NCBI GenBank assembly: GCA_004297485.1
Contig: SCTM01000261.1
Coordinates: forward strand, 1 to 42,933
Direction: 5' to 3'
Length of the DNA: 42,933 bases
Source: Rhodospirillaceae bacterium
GTDB lineage: Bacteria > Pseudomonadota > Alphaproteobacteria > Rhodospirillales > Rhodospirillaceae
Notes under the pieces: model-generated
The model's database searches: none
Seen by the model: only the letters and a program-made list of their open reading frames with translations
Told to the model about the DNA's origin: nothing
Shown here: one piece after another, positions 32,137 to 40,110 of the stretch
How positions within the stretch are numbered: position 1 is the first letter of the stretch
Layout of the letters: every line of letters starts with the position of its first letter
Program-made: the position numbers and the translations under genes

Positions 32137-32261
32137 AGATACGCCTCCAAAATCATCATTTAAGACCGTCGCCAGTTTCACTTCAGCTCAGTCCACACAA
32201 CATGCATGTGACTTGAACGAACCGCGACCGGCAAACGCATTTTCCGTTCAGGACAACAGTG

Positions 32262-33353
32262 TCAGTTGAGGTGAGCACGCGTCGTCGTCCGCGCCGCAAA
32301 AGACTTTTCCAGATCGATCAACTTCATGGCGCCCTCAAGGATTTCGTGAAGGCACTCGACTTCCGACAATCCGAGACGACGTTTGTTTGAGATATCGTAG
32401 ATATTTCCCGACATTGCAGATTGTTCGCCGAAGATACTTCGCACCGCGAGACGCTGTTGCATACATACATTCTGAAACTCTTGGCTCCCCCCGGACAAAG
32501 GAAGTCTCATATGAAAACTGGCGCGCAGGCCGGTGCCAAGATTTGTCGGACAGGAAGACAGATAGCCGTAGGTATCCGAGCGTTGAAATTCAAGAACGCG
32601 CTCGACGGTCTCGACGGCCTCGCACAAGCGCGCGAACGCGGCGGCAATGTCGGCGTTGCGTTGGATTGAGATCAGGCGCAGCTGATCTTCTTCGTTCACC
32701 CAGGCGAAAAAAGATCGTGCCTTATTGGCGAATACGCCTCGTCCGCCCGGCCAGTTCCGATTGAGGCCGGCAGCTTCCTGAAAGCGGTCGCCCCGCTCGA
32801 AAATGTGATCTTCGGCATCAGGCAGGTGGCTAGGGCTTGCGCCCCAATCCCCCACCGGCCGATAGGTGCCTGCCAAATCGCCAGAGAAAAGGGCTGCCGC
32901 ACTTTTTACCCGCTGCTCGACCTCCAGATCCTCATTCCCCGTTGCCGTCGGCCGCAGACGATAGCCGCAAATGTTGCGGGCGACCCGGATGCGGACCGAG
33001 ACAATAGAGTTTCCGTCCGGGTCGGGGTTGCCCGGCCGAAAGTGCTTTGCGTCCATGTCGCTGGGCTGCTGCCCGCCCTCGCGATAACCCGGATGGCATT
33101 CTGCGATCACCGGCGCAAACAAGGCCGCGAATACCGCATAACTTTCTGCATCTCCGGCATACACTCCAATTTTGCTGTCTGTGTTCTCAATCCCAGAGCG
33201 GATGCAATCGTACAAGCCAACGCCATTACGCGTTTTCCGGTCCTTAAGCTCATTCCAGACATCAAGCGTCAGATACGTCTTTAGCAACGAACGGCAACCC
33301 TCCGGAAACTCCGGAAAGCCGTCCGCCGATCGACCGCGAACTGAATCGGTCAT
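32262..33353 (-). CDS. ATP:guanido phosphotransferase (arginine kinase-like phosphagen kinase)
   Basis: The protein has 363 residues, the full length of animal arginine kinases, with both domains (bacterial McsB lacks the N-terminal one). The helical N-domain shows TLDVWNELKDRKTRNGVGLY and the substrate loop S60-K-I-G-V-Y65. The catalytic domain keeps the phosphate-binding arginines R121, R123 (SVRIRVARN), R226, R277 and R305. It also keeps E222 (NEED), C268 in CPTNLGTG, E310 and YDISNKRRLGL. In Limulus numbering these are R124, R126, R229, R280, R309, E225, C271 and E314. E310 in the flexible loop is typical of arginine rather than creatine specificity. His227 is Gln. It should reversibly form phospho-arginine from ATP in the cytoplasm. 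It sits inside an operon of binding proteins. Confidence 0.93.
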   Translation of the reverse strand: MTDSVRGRSADGFPEFPEGCRSLLKTYLTLDVWNELKDRKTRNGVGLYDCIRSGIENTDSKIGVYAGDAESYAVFAALFAPVIAECHPGYREGGQQPSDMDAKHFRPGNPDPDGNSIVSVRIRVARNICGYRLRPTATGNEDLEVEQRVKSAAALFSGDLAGTYRPVGDWGASPSHLPDAEDHIFERGDRFQEAAGLNRNWPGGRGVFANKARSFFAWVNEEDQLRLISIQRNADIAAAFARLCEAVETVERVLEFQRSDTYGYLSSCPTNLGTGLRASFHMRLPLSGGSQEFQNVCMQQRLAVRSIFGEQSAMSGNIYDISNKRRLGLSEVECLHEILEGAMKLIDLEKSFAARTTTRAHLN

Positions 33354-33396
33354 GCGCTGTTTTATTTTCTACGTGGTTGTGACGCGATTCATCGGC

Positions 33397-34131
33397 TCAC
33401 GGCGCGCGGCAATAGTCGTCTGCAGCCACCACCTTGGTAGCTTTAGCGGTGGTTGCTGGAGCGACTATGAATTCGGACGCGCCATAGTGTTTGGCATTTG
33501 CGGTGGGCGCCCAGTCGTAGGTGTAGCCCAATCGCGTGTAGGGATAGCCTGGGCCCTTCGGATTATCCACCACATAGGAGGCGGCCATTTGCTCGCCGAT
33601 AAAAGTACGCAATTCGGCCGATGTGCTTGAGCGCGCGTCAATCGTGCAGACGGGCTTCGTCGGGTCGGTTTCATCCACGCCCAGGCAAGGGCGCTCAATC
33701 CGCTCGCGCGGAATTTCAAGATCAACGAATTTCGTCTTGCGGTACTGCACTGGCGGGTCCATGGGAAGCCCGAGGAGTTGTTCCAATCGCCGCCGAAGGG
33801 CGTCCCCGTGCAAATTCCAGGTCCTGCAAATAGATTGCACCTCACCCCCGAGGGTTACCCACAACGGGGTGGCGCCGACTTTCATGTCGCACGGCAAAGC
33901 GTCGTTCGTGCAGGGGAGGCGTTGTTCTGTAACCCACGACACCATGGTGATCGTTGCGCCTGCGGGCAGAACGCGGAGGGGAGCCACCTTGCCGGGGCTA
34001 GCGACTGCCGCGTCGCTGATGGCAGCTCTATAGGCTTCCTGTGTGCTGACATTGTTCGGCGGCGTGGCCACGCAGCCAGCCAGCAAAGACGCGAGAACGA
34101 GCGGCAGATATAGTGACGTAAGTGCTCTCAT
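33397..34131 (-). CDS. Lipoprotein of unknown function
   Basis: The protein has 244 residues with a signal peptide and lipobox LLAGC (VLASLLAGC-VATPP). An AGGGAGG site that overlaps the end of the upstream TAXI gene gives strong translational coupling. The mature part has several Cys pairs (LPCTNDALPCDMKVGA, RPCLGVDETDP, VCTIDARS, final DDYCRAP), likely disulfides in the periplasm. I do not recognise the fold. It is 44 bp upstream of the phosphagen kinase and probably belongs to the same envelope complex as the binding proteins. Confidence 0.7.
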   Translation of the reverse strand: MRALTSLYLPLVLASLLAGCVATPPNNVSTQEAYRAAISDAAVASPGKVAPLRVLPAGATITMVSWVTEQRLPCTNDALPCDMKVGATPLWVTLGGEVQSICRTWNLHGDALRRRLEQLLGLPMDPPVQYRKTKFVDLEIPRERIERPCLGVDETDPTKPVCTIDARSSTSAELRTFIGEQMAASYVVDNPKGPGYPYTRLGYTYDWAPTANAKHYGASEFIVAPATTAKATKVVAADDYCRAP

Positions 34132-34145
34132 CTCAAAACGCCTCC

Positions 34146-35495
34146 CTAAACGGCGGTCTGGTGAATTCTGGCGCGCGCATCGGCAATTGCTAGCAGCAAG
34201 GCTTGCGGTAACAACGCGTTGTCCAGTCGCGCAGCACCCAACTTGCAGAGCGCTTCGGCCTTGATCGTTGAAAGTTGAGTCTGCATGGCGTCGACGAGTT
34301 CCGGAGGCATCGGGCTTTTCCCGGATTGCGAACGCGTGGCTTCAAATTGCTGCTCAATAGCAGCGACGTCATTGATCCAGGCGACAAAGACCGGATCGTC
34401 TGCCGGGGGCTTGGGCGGCTCGTACGCCTCGCCCCTGAACCACCTGAACGCCACCAGTGCCGTGGACAGCATTGAAAGCGACAACCCGACCAGCGCCTTG
34501 ATTTTGTCCAGTGTCGCCGAAGACAGTAGCGGATTCTTGCGTGCCAAGAATAACTGAGAACCTTCCGAAAGCGGATAGCCCGAAGGCGTCGTCAATTGGT
34601 TTTCGTCGATCTTAACGTTCGTGCGTACCGCAAGCGCCGGGCTATAGAGACTCTCCAGAACACGGAATATAGCGCGGGGCTCCACATCCTTATTGGCGAC
34701 CAGGTCCATATTGACGCCTATCGTTCTGATGTCGCGGCCGGGTACCGGCGGGGTGACGTTGTATGTGTATGCTAGAATCTTCGCGTCGGCGACCCAGCCG
34801 TACCTGAGTGCAAGCGAGGCCGGAAATGGAATCTCAAGTAGGTTGTAGCCCCGTTCCTTGACCAGGTACTCCGCTATGTCTGTGGGGGCGATCGCGGTGA
34901 CCATAACCGCGTCCGGCAGCTTGTCGTCACGCATGTGCAGCAACTCTTCCGTCGAGAAATTGGTTTCCACGTACTCGACGCCGTCATTCAGCCCTGAGAA
35001 CTGCAAGACTTCCTTGGCAACAATACGTGTCCCGCCCAGGCGAGAGCCGAGATTGACCAGTTTGCTTCGCAGTCCCGATATGTCCTTTATTTCGGGGCGG
35101 ACCAGCAATTGCAGTTGCTCGGGCGCGATGTAAGCCACGTGTCTTACATTCGGATATTTGTTTTCCAAGCCGCCCTGAATAAAGGCCAGATCCAGCTTTC
35201 CTTCGTTGAGCGCCATCAGTGCCTCTTGCGAGCCGGACATGGGGTACAGCCGCAAGGCCACGCCATTGTTGGCGGCTTCCTGCTGCAGTACGCGGGCGAT
35301 GAAATGGCGGCTGCTCAGGATGTCCCCGCCGGTGATCGAAAGCGCATATTGCTGCGGCAAAAAGTCGTAAAGAAACGACCCGGCAATTCCCAGCAGGCCC
35401 AGAACGGCGCACACGGCCAGACCCGTACGCACCTTCGCGTTTTTCTGAAGTCGCTCAAGGATTCCCTCCAGCAACTTATGGGCTTCGTTGGCCAT
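34146..35495 (-). CDS. TAXI-type solute-binding protein with two membrane anchors and a cytoplasmic tail
   Basis: The protein has 449 residues. A hydrophobic segment at about 23-45 is not a cleavable signal. Residues about 50-320 follow the TAXI family of TRAP binding proteins (YALSITGGDILSSRHFIA, SGSQEALMALNEGKLDLAFI, DISGLRSKLVNLGSRLGGTR). A second hydrophobic segment lies at about 333-352 (IKALVGLSLSMLSTALVAF). About 96 residues follow, mostly helical (AIEQQFEATRSQ, TQLSTIKAEALCKLGAARLD). This topology places the binding domain in the periplasm and a tail in the cytoplasm, unlike soluble TAXI proteins. No TRAP permease is nearby. TAXI proteins bind small carboxylates such as glutamate or related ligands. 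Here a sensory role is more plausible than transport. Confidence 0.82.
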   Translation of the reverse strand: MANEAHKLLEGILERLQKNAKVRTGLAVCAVLGLLGIAGSFLYDFLPQQYALSITGGDILSSRHFIARVLQQEAANNGVALRLYPMSGSQEALMALNEGKLDLAFIQGGLENKYPNVRHVAYIAPEQLQLLVRPEIKDISGLRSKLVNLGSRLGGTRIVAKEVLQFSGLNDGVEYVETNFSTEELLHMRDDKLPDAVMVTAIAPTDIAEYLVKERGYNLLEIPFPASLALRYGWVADAKILAYTYNVTPPVPGRDIRTIGVNMDLVANKDVEPRAIFRVLESLYSPALAVRTNVKIDENQLTTPSGYPLSEGSQLFLARKNPLLSSATLDKIKALVGLSLSMLSTALVAFRWFRGEAYEPPKPPADDPVFVAWINDVAAIEQQFEATRSQSGKSPMPPELVDAMQTQLSTIKAEALCKLGAARLDNALLPQALLLAIADARARIHQTAV

Positions 35496-35514
35496 GATGC
35501 CTGCTTATGCCTGC

Positions 35515-36354
35515 TCAATAAGTTGTAACGAACCGATGCGTATCGACGATGCTTTGGCCGGCGGCGCTCCGCGTGAAATCCACGAAGAGCCGTGCCGGAC
35601 TCTTCGGGTCGTCGTTCATGACCGCGAGGTATAGAGACTGCGTGTAAGGATAACGGTTGGATAAAATGGTTGCGGGTGAGGCATCGACGCCATTCACAAG
35701 CACGTGACGGACACTTTCGCCGTCTTGCCTGTCCTTGAACAAAATGCAGCCAATCGCGCGCGGATCGTTCGCGACTGTTTCAATGATCTGCTTCGGAGTG
35801 TCACACACGTGCGTTGTGACCGCGAGATCACCGCCGGCCAGAATCTCCTCTTCGATAAAATGTCGCGCTGGCGTACCATGCGCTCCGGCGACCACTTGAA
35901 CGGCTGCATTGGGTCCGCCCACACGAGCCCAGTTGACGATCTCGCCCGTCAGAAGGCCGCGGACTTGATCAGAGGTGAGTGAGCTTATTGTCGACTCGCG
36001 ATTAACCACAATATCGACGGCGTTGCGCGCGATCAGATAATTGCACAGCGACTTTTCATCCTCGCCTTCCGTCAAATCACGGTCCATCGCCGCGACATCG
36101 ATCGCACCGCGCTTCAGGGCAATCAACGCCGACAGCGAACTGCCTGCCTCGATAACCACATCGATGTGTGGATAACGCTTAGAGAACTCGACCGTCAAAG
36201 CCCGGTTTAGTTCGAACATGGCGGATGAGCCGGCAAGAAGCAAAGGTCGGCGTGAGGTGCGCCGGGAAAAAGGCCACGTCGTCACCTTTGCGGCATGAGC
36301 AGGAGTTGCCGTCGCAACTACACCAAGAAGGATCAGGGCATCGCGCCGTTTCAT
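35515..36354 (-). CDS. PstS-like periplasmic substrate-binding protein B
   Basis: The protein has 279 residues. Its N-terminus MKRRDALILLGVVATATPAHA is a signal peptide with an RRxxxL start that could be Tat-dependent. The mature part follows the phosphate-binding-protein family (PBP-like): LLLAGSSAMFELNRAL, VIEAGSSLSALIALKRGAID, then VRGLLTGEIVNWARVGGPNA, and a late YPYTQSLYLAV strand with FVDFTRSAAGQSIV. It lacks the neighbouring pstC, pstA and pstB. The ATG overlaps the stop of the upstream gene by 4 bp (36351-36354), so it is co-translated with protein A. Ligand could be phosphate or another oxyanion. Confidence 0.85.
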   Translation of the reverse strand: MKRRDALILLGVVATATPAHAAKVTTWPFSRRTSRRPLLLAGSSAMFELNRALTVEFSKRYPHIDVVIEAGSSLSALIALKRGAIDVAAMDRDLTEGEDEKSLCNYLIARNAVDIVVNRESTISSLTSDQVRGLLTGEIVNWARVGGPNAAVQVVAGAHGTPARHFIEEEILAGGDLAVTTHVCDTPKQIIETVANDPRAIGCILFKDRQDGESVRHVLVNGVDASPATILSNRYPYTQSLYLAVMNDDPKSPARLFVDFTRSAAGQSIVDTHRFVTTY

Positions 36355-37196
36355 GGTGCGGCGCCGTTCGGCGGCGTGTCGGCTTGGACTGCGATGAAGC
36401 CAGGAGACTGGAGGCGTCCGCTCACGCTTGAAAAATAGCCGACAAACGCGCGCGCGGCTGCGGCCGGATGTTCATTCGTTACCAGCATCAGCGGAGCAAC
36501 CAACACATAGCGCTTGGCGCGCACGTTCTCCTCATCGGCATTTTCGCCGTCTACCGTGAGGGCTTTGACGCGCCCGTCGAGGTCCCCATTTGAAATGAAT
36601 GAAACCGCGCCGAAATCGGCGGCGACCAGCTTAATCCTCTTTCTCTCATCAAGAATCGTGACCTTGGGCGTATGGGAATCGTCATCACCAATCAGTGTCG
36701 TCCGCCATGATTCGGTGAGCCCATCCGACGGCGGCCCTATAAGTACTTTTATGGGAAGATCTCTGCCCCCGATCTGTTTGAAGTTATCGACGCGGCCGGT
36801 AAATATGTCGCGCAGTTCCTCCATTTTCAGGTCATGCAACGTATTGCCTGGATTAACAACGGGGACCATGGCGACATAGCCAACGGTCGTACTCACAAAT
36901 TTGGGACTGCCTTGATTCAAAAAGGCAAGCGTTTGTTCCGTGGGCGCGCTACTCGCCATAGCGATGTCGGCCGTTCCGTCGATCAACGACTTGTAACCGC
37001 GAGCGGTCCCGCCCGCACTGACAACAATGCGCGCCTCCGCATGCTCGCGCATGTAGTTTTCAGCCACGCGCTGCAGCATCGGCATAAGGTTGGTAGAACC
37101 ACGAATATGCACCGTGGGCAGGGGAGATTCCGCCGCGGCGGTGCCAATATGTATGAGCACACACAGAAACACCCCCTTACTGAGATGACGTCTCAA
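36351..37196 (-). CDS. PstS-like periplasmic substrate-binding protein A
   Basis: The frame is open from an ATG at 37313, but I prefer the TTG at 37196. It has AAGG 7 bp upstream and yields a proper signal peptide (RRHLSKGVFLCVLIHIGTAAA). The mature protein shows VHIRGSTNLMPMLQRVAENY, IVVSAGGTARGYKSLIDGTA, then DIAMAS, MEELRDIFTGRVDNFKQIGG, and VAPLMLVTNEHPAAAARAF, all typical of PstS-like binding proteins. It is the first gene of the six-gene operon. It and protein B share an architecture but are clearly diverged. No permease or ATPase gene is in the island. Confidence 0.82.
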   Translation of the reverse strand: MRRHLSKGVFLCVLIHIGTAAAESPLPTVHIRGSTNLMPMLQRVAENYMREHAEARIVVSAGGTARGYKSLIDGTADIAMASSAPTEQTLAFLNQGSPKFVSTTVGYVAMVPVVNPGNTLHDLKMEELRDIFTGRVDNFKQIGGRDLPIKVLIGPPSDGLTESWRTTLIGDDDSHTPKVTILDERKRIKLVAADFGAVSFISNGDLDGRVKALTVDGENADEENVRAKRYVLVAPLMLVTNEHPAAAARAFVGYFSSVSGRLQSPGFIAVQADTPPNGAAP

Positions 37197-37763
37197 ATGG
37201 TGCCTTAATGAGTATGCCAATTGGCCTCCCGCAATGTGGGTAGACGCGGCGCGTGACCGGCGGTACCAAGCGAAAATCTTGCTTCGGACCCGGGATGATC
37301 TAACGCGCACCATGTCGGGTCGTTATTGGCCAAATTGAATTGGTGAGATGGATTGCAGATGACAATCAGCATGTCTCGACCAGTCGCTATGTGTCTCCAT
37401 GGCGAAGACATGAACACAGATAGAACCAATTTACATGTTACATGCACCAAGCGCTTTGTAAAACACAAAGGGCGTGGAGTCGCGTATCTTACGAGAATGC
37501 AGGTCGGCATCGATGTCTGCGAGGTCGCAGTTCGTGTTGGTTTTTAAGCTCGTGGGAAGAGGGGGGCAGCCCCGCCGTTGTGTGGCCCAGTAACGCCAGG
37601 CAGAGTCTCGTCGCCGAAGTGGACCCTCGCGGCGGCGGATTGACGATTGATTCGGCCACACGAAAGTCGATAGTGGTCGTGCGGTCACGGGTACCTAACC
37701 GTAGTCATGTCGAAGCTGATAAGGACGTGCATCTTGGAGTAGTTGTCCCATCTTCAGACGACG
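37197..37763. other. Intergenic region with probable promoter of the phosphagen-kinase operon
   Basis: Between the operon start and the integrase fragment I see no convincing gene. Short frames here lack ribosome-binding sites and family similarity. The region is visibly AT-richer than its neighbours, and the leftward promoter of the operon must lie in it. A small inverted repeat CTTTGT...ACAAAG occurs at 37454-37470 without a T-run. If the upstream ATG at 37313 were the true start of the first operon gene, the first 117 bp would be coding. Confidence 0.4.
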
Positions 37764-37964
37764 ATGGCGCATAAGCATGAGAAGGAAAAACGAGAACGTG
37801 AACGTGAACGCCGCGGATCCAATAAACCTCCTGGCCCTGCTCTGCCCGAATACGCGTGGGACAGTCAGACTCTCGGCTTCGGCGTCAAAGTAAGGTCCTC
37901 AGGTCAAATCACCTTCATCCTCTAGTACCGAACCACCGAAGGCGGCCGATCGGCACAGCAGCGG
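37764..37964 (+). pseudogene. Tyrosine recombinase (island integrase), N-terminal fragment
   Basis: The start MAHKHEKEKRERERERRG is charged and is followed by ALPEYAWDSQTLGFGVKVRS, then SGQITFIL, an amber stop (37923-37925) and YRTTEGGRSAQQR in the same frame. The W-D-x-x-x-x-GFGV-x-V-x-x-SG-x-x-x-F pattern is the N-terminal (DUF4102-like) opening of tyrosine recombinases that mobilise islands. The remaining core-binding and catalytic parts are absent because the frame runs into an IS481 transposase. The position beside tRNA-Gly supports identity as the original island integrase. Confidence 0.6.
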
Positions 37965-38483
37965 TGGTTCGGCATCGAGCGCATTAAGCCCGGCCATCCG
38001 CAGCAGAACGGCCGCCATGAGCGCATGCACCTGACCTTGAAAAAAGAAGCCATCCGGCCACCGGGCGTGAACAGCCTTCGGCAACAGGCCAGGTTCGATG
38101 TCTTCGTCGAGGAGTACAATATCGAACGCCCTCACGAAGCCCTCGCCATGAAGTGTCCGGCAGAGGTCTACATTCCCTCAAACCGCCCTTACCGCGGTCT
38201 GCCCGAACTCAGCTATCCCTTCCACGACACAGACATCGTCGTCACCGATTGCGGCCGCATCTGCATGCACCGCAAGAAAATCAACCTCTCGCTCGTATTC
38301 GCCGGTCAGACCGTCGGAATTAAAGAAGTCGACGACGGCATTTGGCTCGTCAGCTTCATGCACCATGATCTCGGCTATATCGACCTGGAGCAAAGGACCT
38401 TGCAGCCCATCGACACCCCCTTCGGTTAAGGGTGTCACCTATGTCTCCGGTACCTTCCGTTACCCATGTCTCCGGGCCGGACA
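37965..38483 (+). mobile_element. IS481-family remnant: transposase C-terminal half and one end
   Basis: In the same frame as the integrase fragment, 37965-38429 encodes the last 154 residues of an IS481-type DDE transposase. Visible parts are GIERIKPGHPQQNGRHERMH, carrying the catalytic-domain end, EYNIERPHEALAMKCPAEVY, and the C-terminal IWLVSFMHHDLGYIDLEQRT. After the stop come two copies of ACCCATGTCTCCGG and the terminal GGCCGGACA. The N-terminal DDE part and the other end are missing. The last 146 bp are duplicated at 24472-24617. An 11-bp inverted repeat (CCGAACCACCG at 37928-37938 and CGGTGGTTCGG at 37962-37972) marks the junction with the integrase fragment. Confidence 0.8.
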
Positions 38484-38497
38484 GTCATATTCGATAT

Positions 38498-38572
<75 letters not shown>

Positions 38573-38994
38573 TCATCTGGCGTTTTGCTGTTCCGGCGGC
38601 GGTGGAGGGGGTCTTGCCGGGGGCCCCGGCCGCGGAAAGGCGGGACTATAGCCATTCACGGCGCCATTGCAAGGGCCGGTCCCGCTCCTCGGGGTGGCCA
38701 TTTTTGGCCCCGAAGCCCCCATGAATTCAACCCTTTCACGGATTCCCCGGCGCGGCGCGGTCATGGTGCCAAAGTCGGGGAACCCCCTTGCCAGGACCTG
38801 GTTTCGGGCTCATTTAACTGTCGATTTCAACGCCAGAGCCCTTCCCGGCGCGGTGGAAGCACCGTGCCGGATAAGTAAGAAGGTCTCTGATTCGAATATT
38901 TAGAGCATGTTCCGGCCGGAAAAACCGGAAGATCACTTTTTCCGGAACATGCTCTAGGTATAAGGGCGTTGCTCAAATCGGTTCGAAAAATCAT
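38573..38994. other. Intergenic region upstream of tRNA-Gly and cnoX
   Basis: This 422-bp stretch holds the promoters of the leftward tRNA and the rightward thioredoxin-like gene. I see no convincing gene. A GC-rich part (38590-38800) contains short proline-rich frames without ribosome-binding sites. The only clear structure is the inverted repeat at 38901-38956. Confidence 0.5.
38901..38956. repeat. Long inverted repeat (hairpin)
   Basis: TAGAGCATGTTCCGG and CCGGAACATGCTCTA form a perfect 15-bp inverted repeat around a 26-bp centre that itself has CCGG...CCGG blocks. The AGAGCATGTTCCGG type is familiar as an interspersed intergenic palindrome in alphaproteobacteria. It lies 38 bp before the thioredoxin-like gene and could also affect its mRNA. 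Confidence 0.7.
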
Positions 38995-39987
38995 ATGCCT
39001 GCGGCCCGGCCGGACGGCTCCAAACCCTCCGGCCCGCTTAGCGGGCAGTTCCGTAAGGACGTCATATCGATGTTGTTGGATAGCAGCGCTGCGGACGGTC
39101 CGGCTCCGCCGAAAGACCTGATCAAGAACACCACGACGGCCACCTTCGTGGCCGACGTGATCGAGGAGTCCAAGACCACGCCGGTGATCGTGGATTTCTG
39201 GGCGGAATGGTGCGGGCCTTGCAAACAACTCGGTCCCATTCTTGAGAAGCTGGTCCGGCAGTACGCTGGCAAGGTCAAGATGGTGAAGATTGATGTGGAC
39301 GCCAACCAGCCCCTCGCCCAGCAGATGCGCGTTCAATCCATTCCGGCGGTCTATGCCTTCAAGGGCGGACGCCCGGTGGACGGCTTCATGGGCGCGGTGC
39401 CGGAAAGCCAGATCAAGCAATTCATCGAACGGCTGACGGGCGGCGGCGGATCGCCTTTGGACGAAATTCTGGCGGAGGCGGATGCCCTGGTCGCTGAAGG
39501 CCAGGCGGAAACCGCCATGTCGGTCTATCAGGAAGTGCTGGCCCAGGACCCTGTCAACGTGAAAGCCATTGCCGGCGCGCTCAAATGTTATCTCGCGCTC
39601 GGTCAGGACGACGAAGCGCGGGAGGTGCTCGGCCGGTTGCCCGACAAGATCAAGGACGCGGCCGAGATCGCCTCCGTGCGCACTACGCTGGAATTGAAGG
39701 CGGCCACCGCCGACAGCGGTGACGCCGGCAAGATCGCCGAACTGGAAGCCAAGGTGGCGGCGGAGCCCAAGAATATGGATGCGCGCCTTGAACTTGCCAT
39801 GGCCTATTACGGCGCCAATGATCGCGAGAAAGCCCTCGACGGCTTGCTGGAAATGGTGCGTCTGGACCGCGCCTGGAACGATCAGGCCGCGCGCAAGCAG
39901 CTGGTAAAACTGCTCGAAGCCTTCGGACCGACGGACCCGTTGACCACACAGGGCCGCCGCCGCTTGTCGTCCATACTGTTTTCCTGA
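38995..39987 (+). CDS. cnoX: Thioredoxin-domain co-chaperone (CnoX/YbbN type)
   Basis: The protein has 330 residues. A thioredoxin domain (about 45-150) holds the active-site WCGPC (FWAEWCGPCKQLGPI) and the cis-Pro in QSIPAVYAF. TPR-like helices follow (about 160-325), including AEGQAETAMSVYQEVLAQDP and LELAMAYYGANDREKALDGL. This order is that of CnoX/YbbN proteins, which protect clients from oxidation and hand them to chaperones in the cytoplasm. Two in-frame starts are possible: 38995, and the ATG at 39070, which matches the usual start of the family better; neither has a strong ribosome-binding site. It heads a run of conserved + strand genes. Confidence 0.88.
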   Translation: MPAARPDGSKPSGPLSGQFRKDVISMLLDSSAADGPAPPKDLIKNTTTATFVADVIEESKTTPVIVDFWAEWCGPCKQLGPILEKLVRQYAGKVKMVKIDVDANQPLAQQMRVQSIPAVYAFKGGRPVDGFMGAVPESQIKQFIERLTGGGGSPLDEILAEADALVAEGQAETAMSVYQEVLAQDPVNVKAIAGALKCYLALGQDDEAREVLGRLPDKIKDAAEIASVRTTLELKAATADSGDAGKIAELEAKVAAEPKNMDARLELAMAYYGANDREKALDGLLEMVRLDRAWNDQAARKQLVKLLEAFGPTDPLTTQGRRRLSSILFS

Positions 39988-39999
39988 CGCTCGCGGTCC

Positions 40000-40052
40000 G
40001 ATTCTAACACTTGCATCCCGGTTCGACGGGTTGACTTACGAATGTTAGAATC
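40000..40052. repeat. Inverted repeat GATTCTAACA...TGTTAGAATC
   Basis: Two perfect 10-bp arms (40000-40009 and 40043-40052) flank 33 bp that contain TTGACTTACGAA. It begins 12 bp after the stop of the thioredoxin-like gene and could be a weak terminator, an operator or an interspersed element. There is no T-run. Confidence 0.6.
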
Positions 40053-40059
40053 AAGAAGG

Positions 40060-40065
40060 TATAAT
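40060..40065 (+). promoter_or_regulatory. Consensus -10 box before the LON-domain gene
   Basis: TATAAT matches the sigma-70 consensus exactly and lies 45 bp before the ATG at 40111. The best -35 partner is poor: TTACGA with an 18-bp spacer. TTGACT at 40031 is too far away (23 bp). Confidence 0.4.
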
Positions 40066-40110
40066 TCGGGGATCGCCGCTTAAGAGTATGCACCAAAAGG
40101 GTTACCGGTA

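Noticed and set aside
32262-33353. Annotation as the protein-arginine kinase McsB
   Set aside because: The N-terminal phosphagen-kinase domain and substrate loop are present, which McsB lacks. No mcsA or clpC-type partner is nearby.
35515-37196. A Pst phosphate ABC transporter
   Set aside because: Only binding proteins are present; no pstC, pstA, pstB or phoU gene lies in the island.
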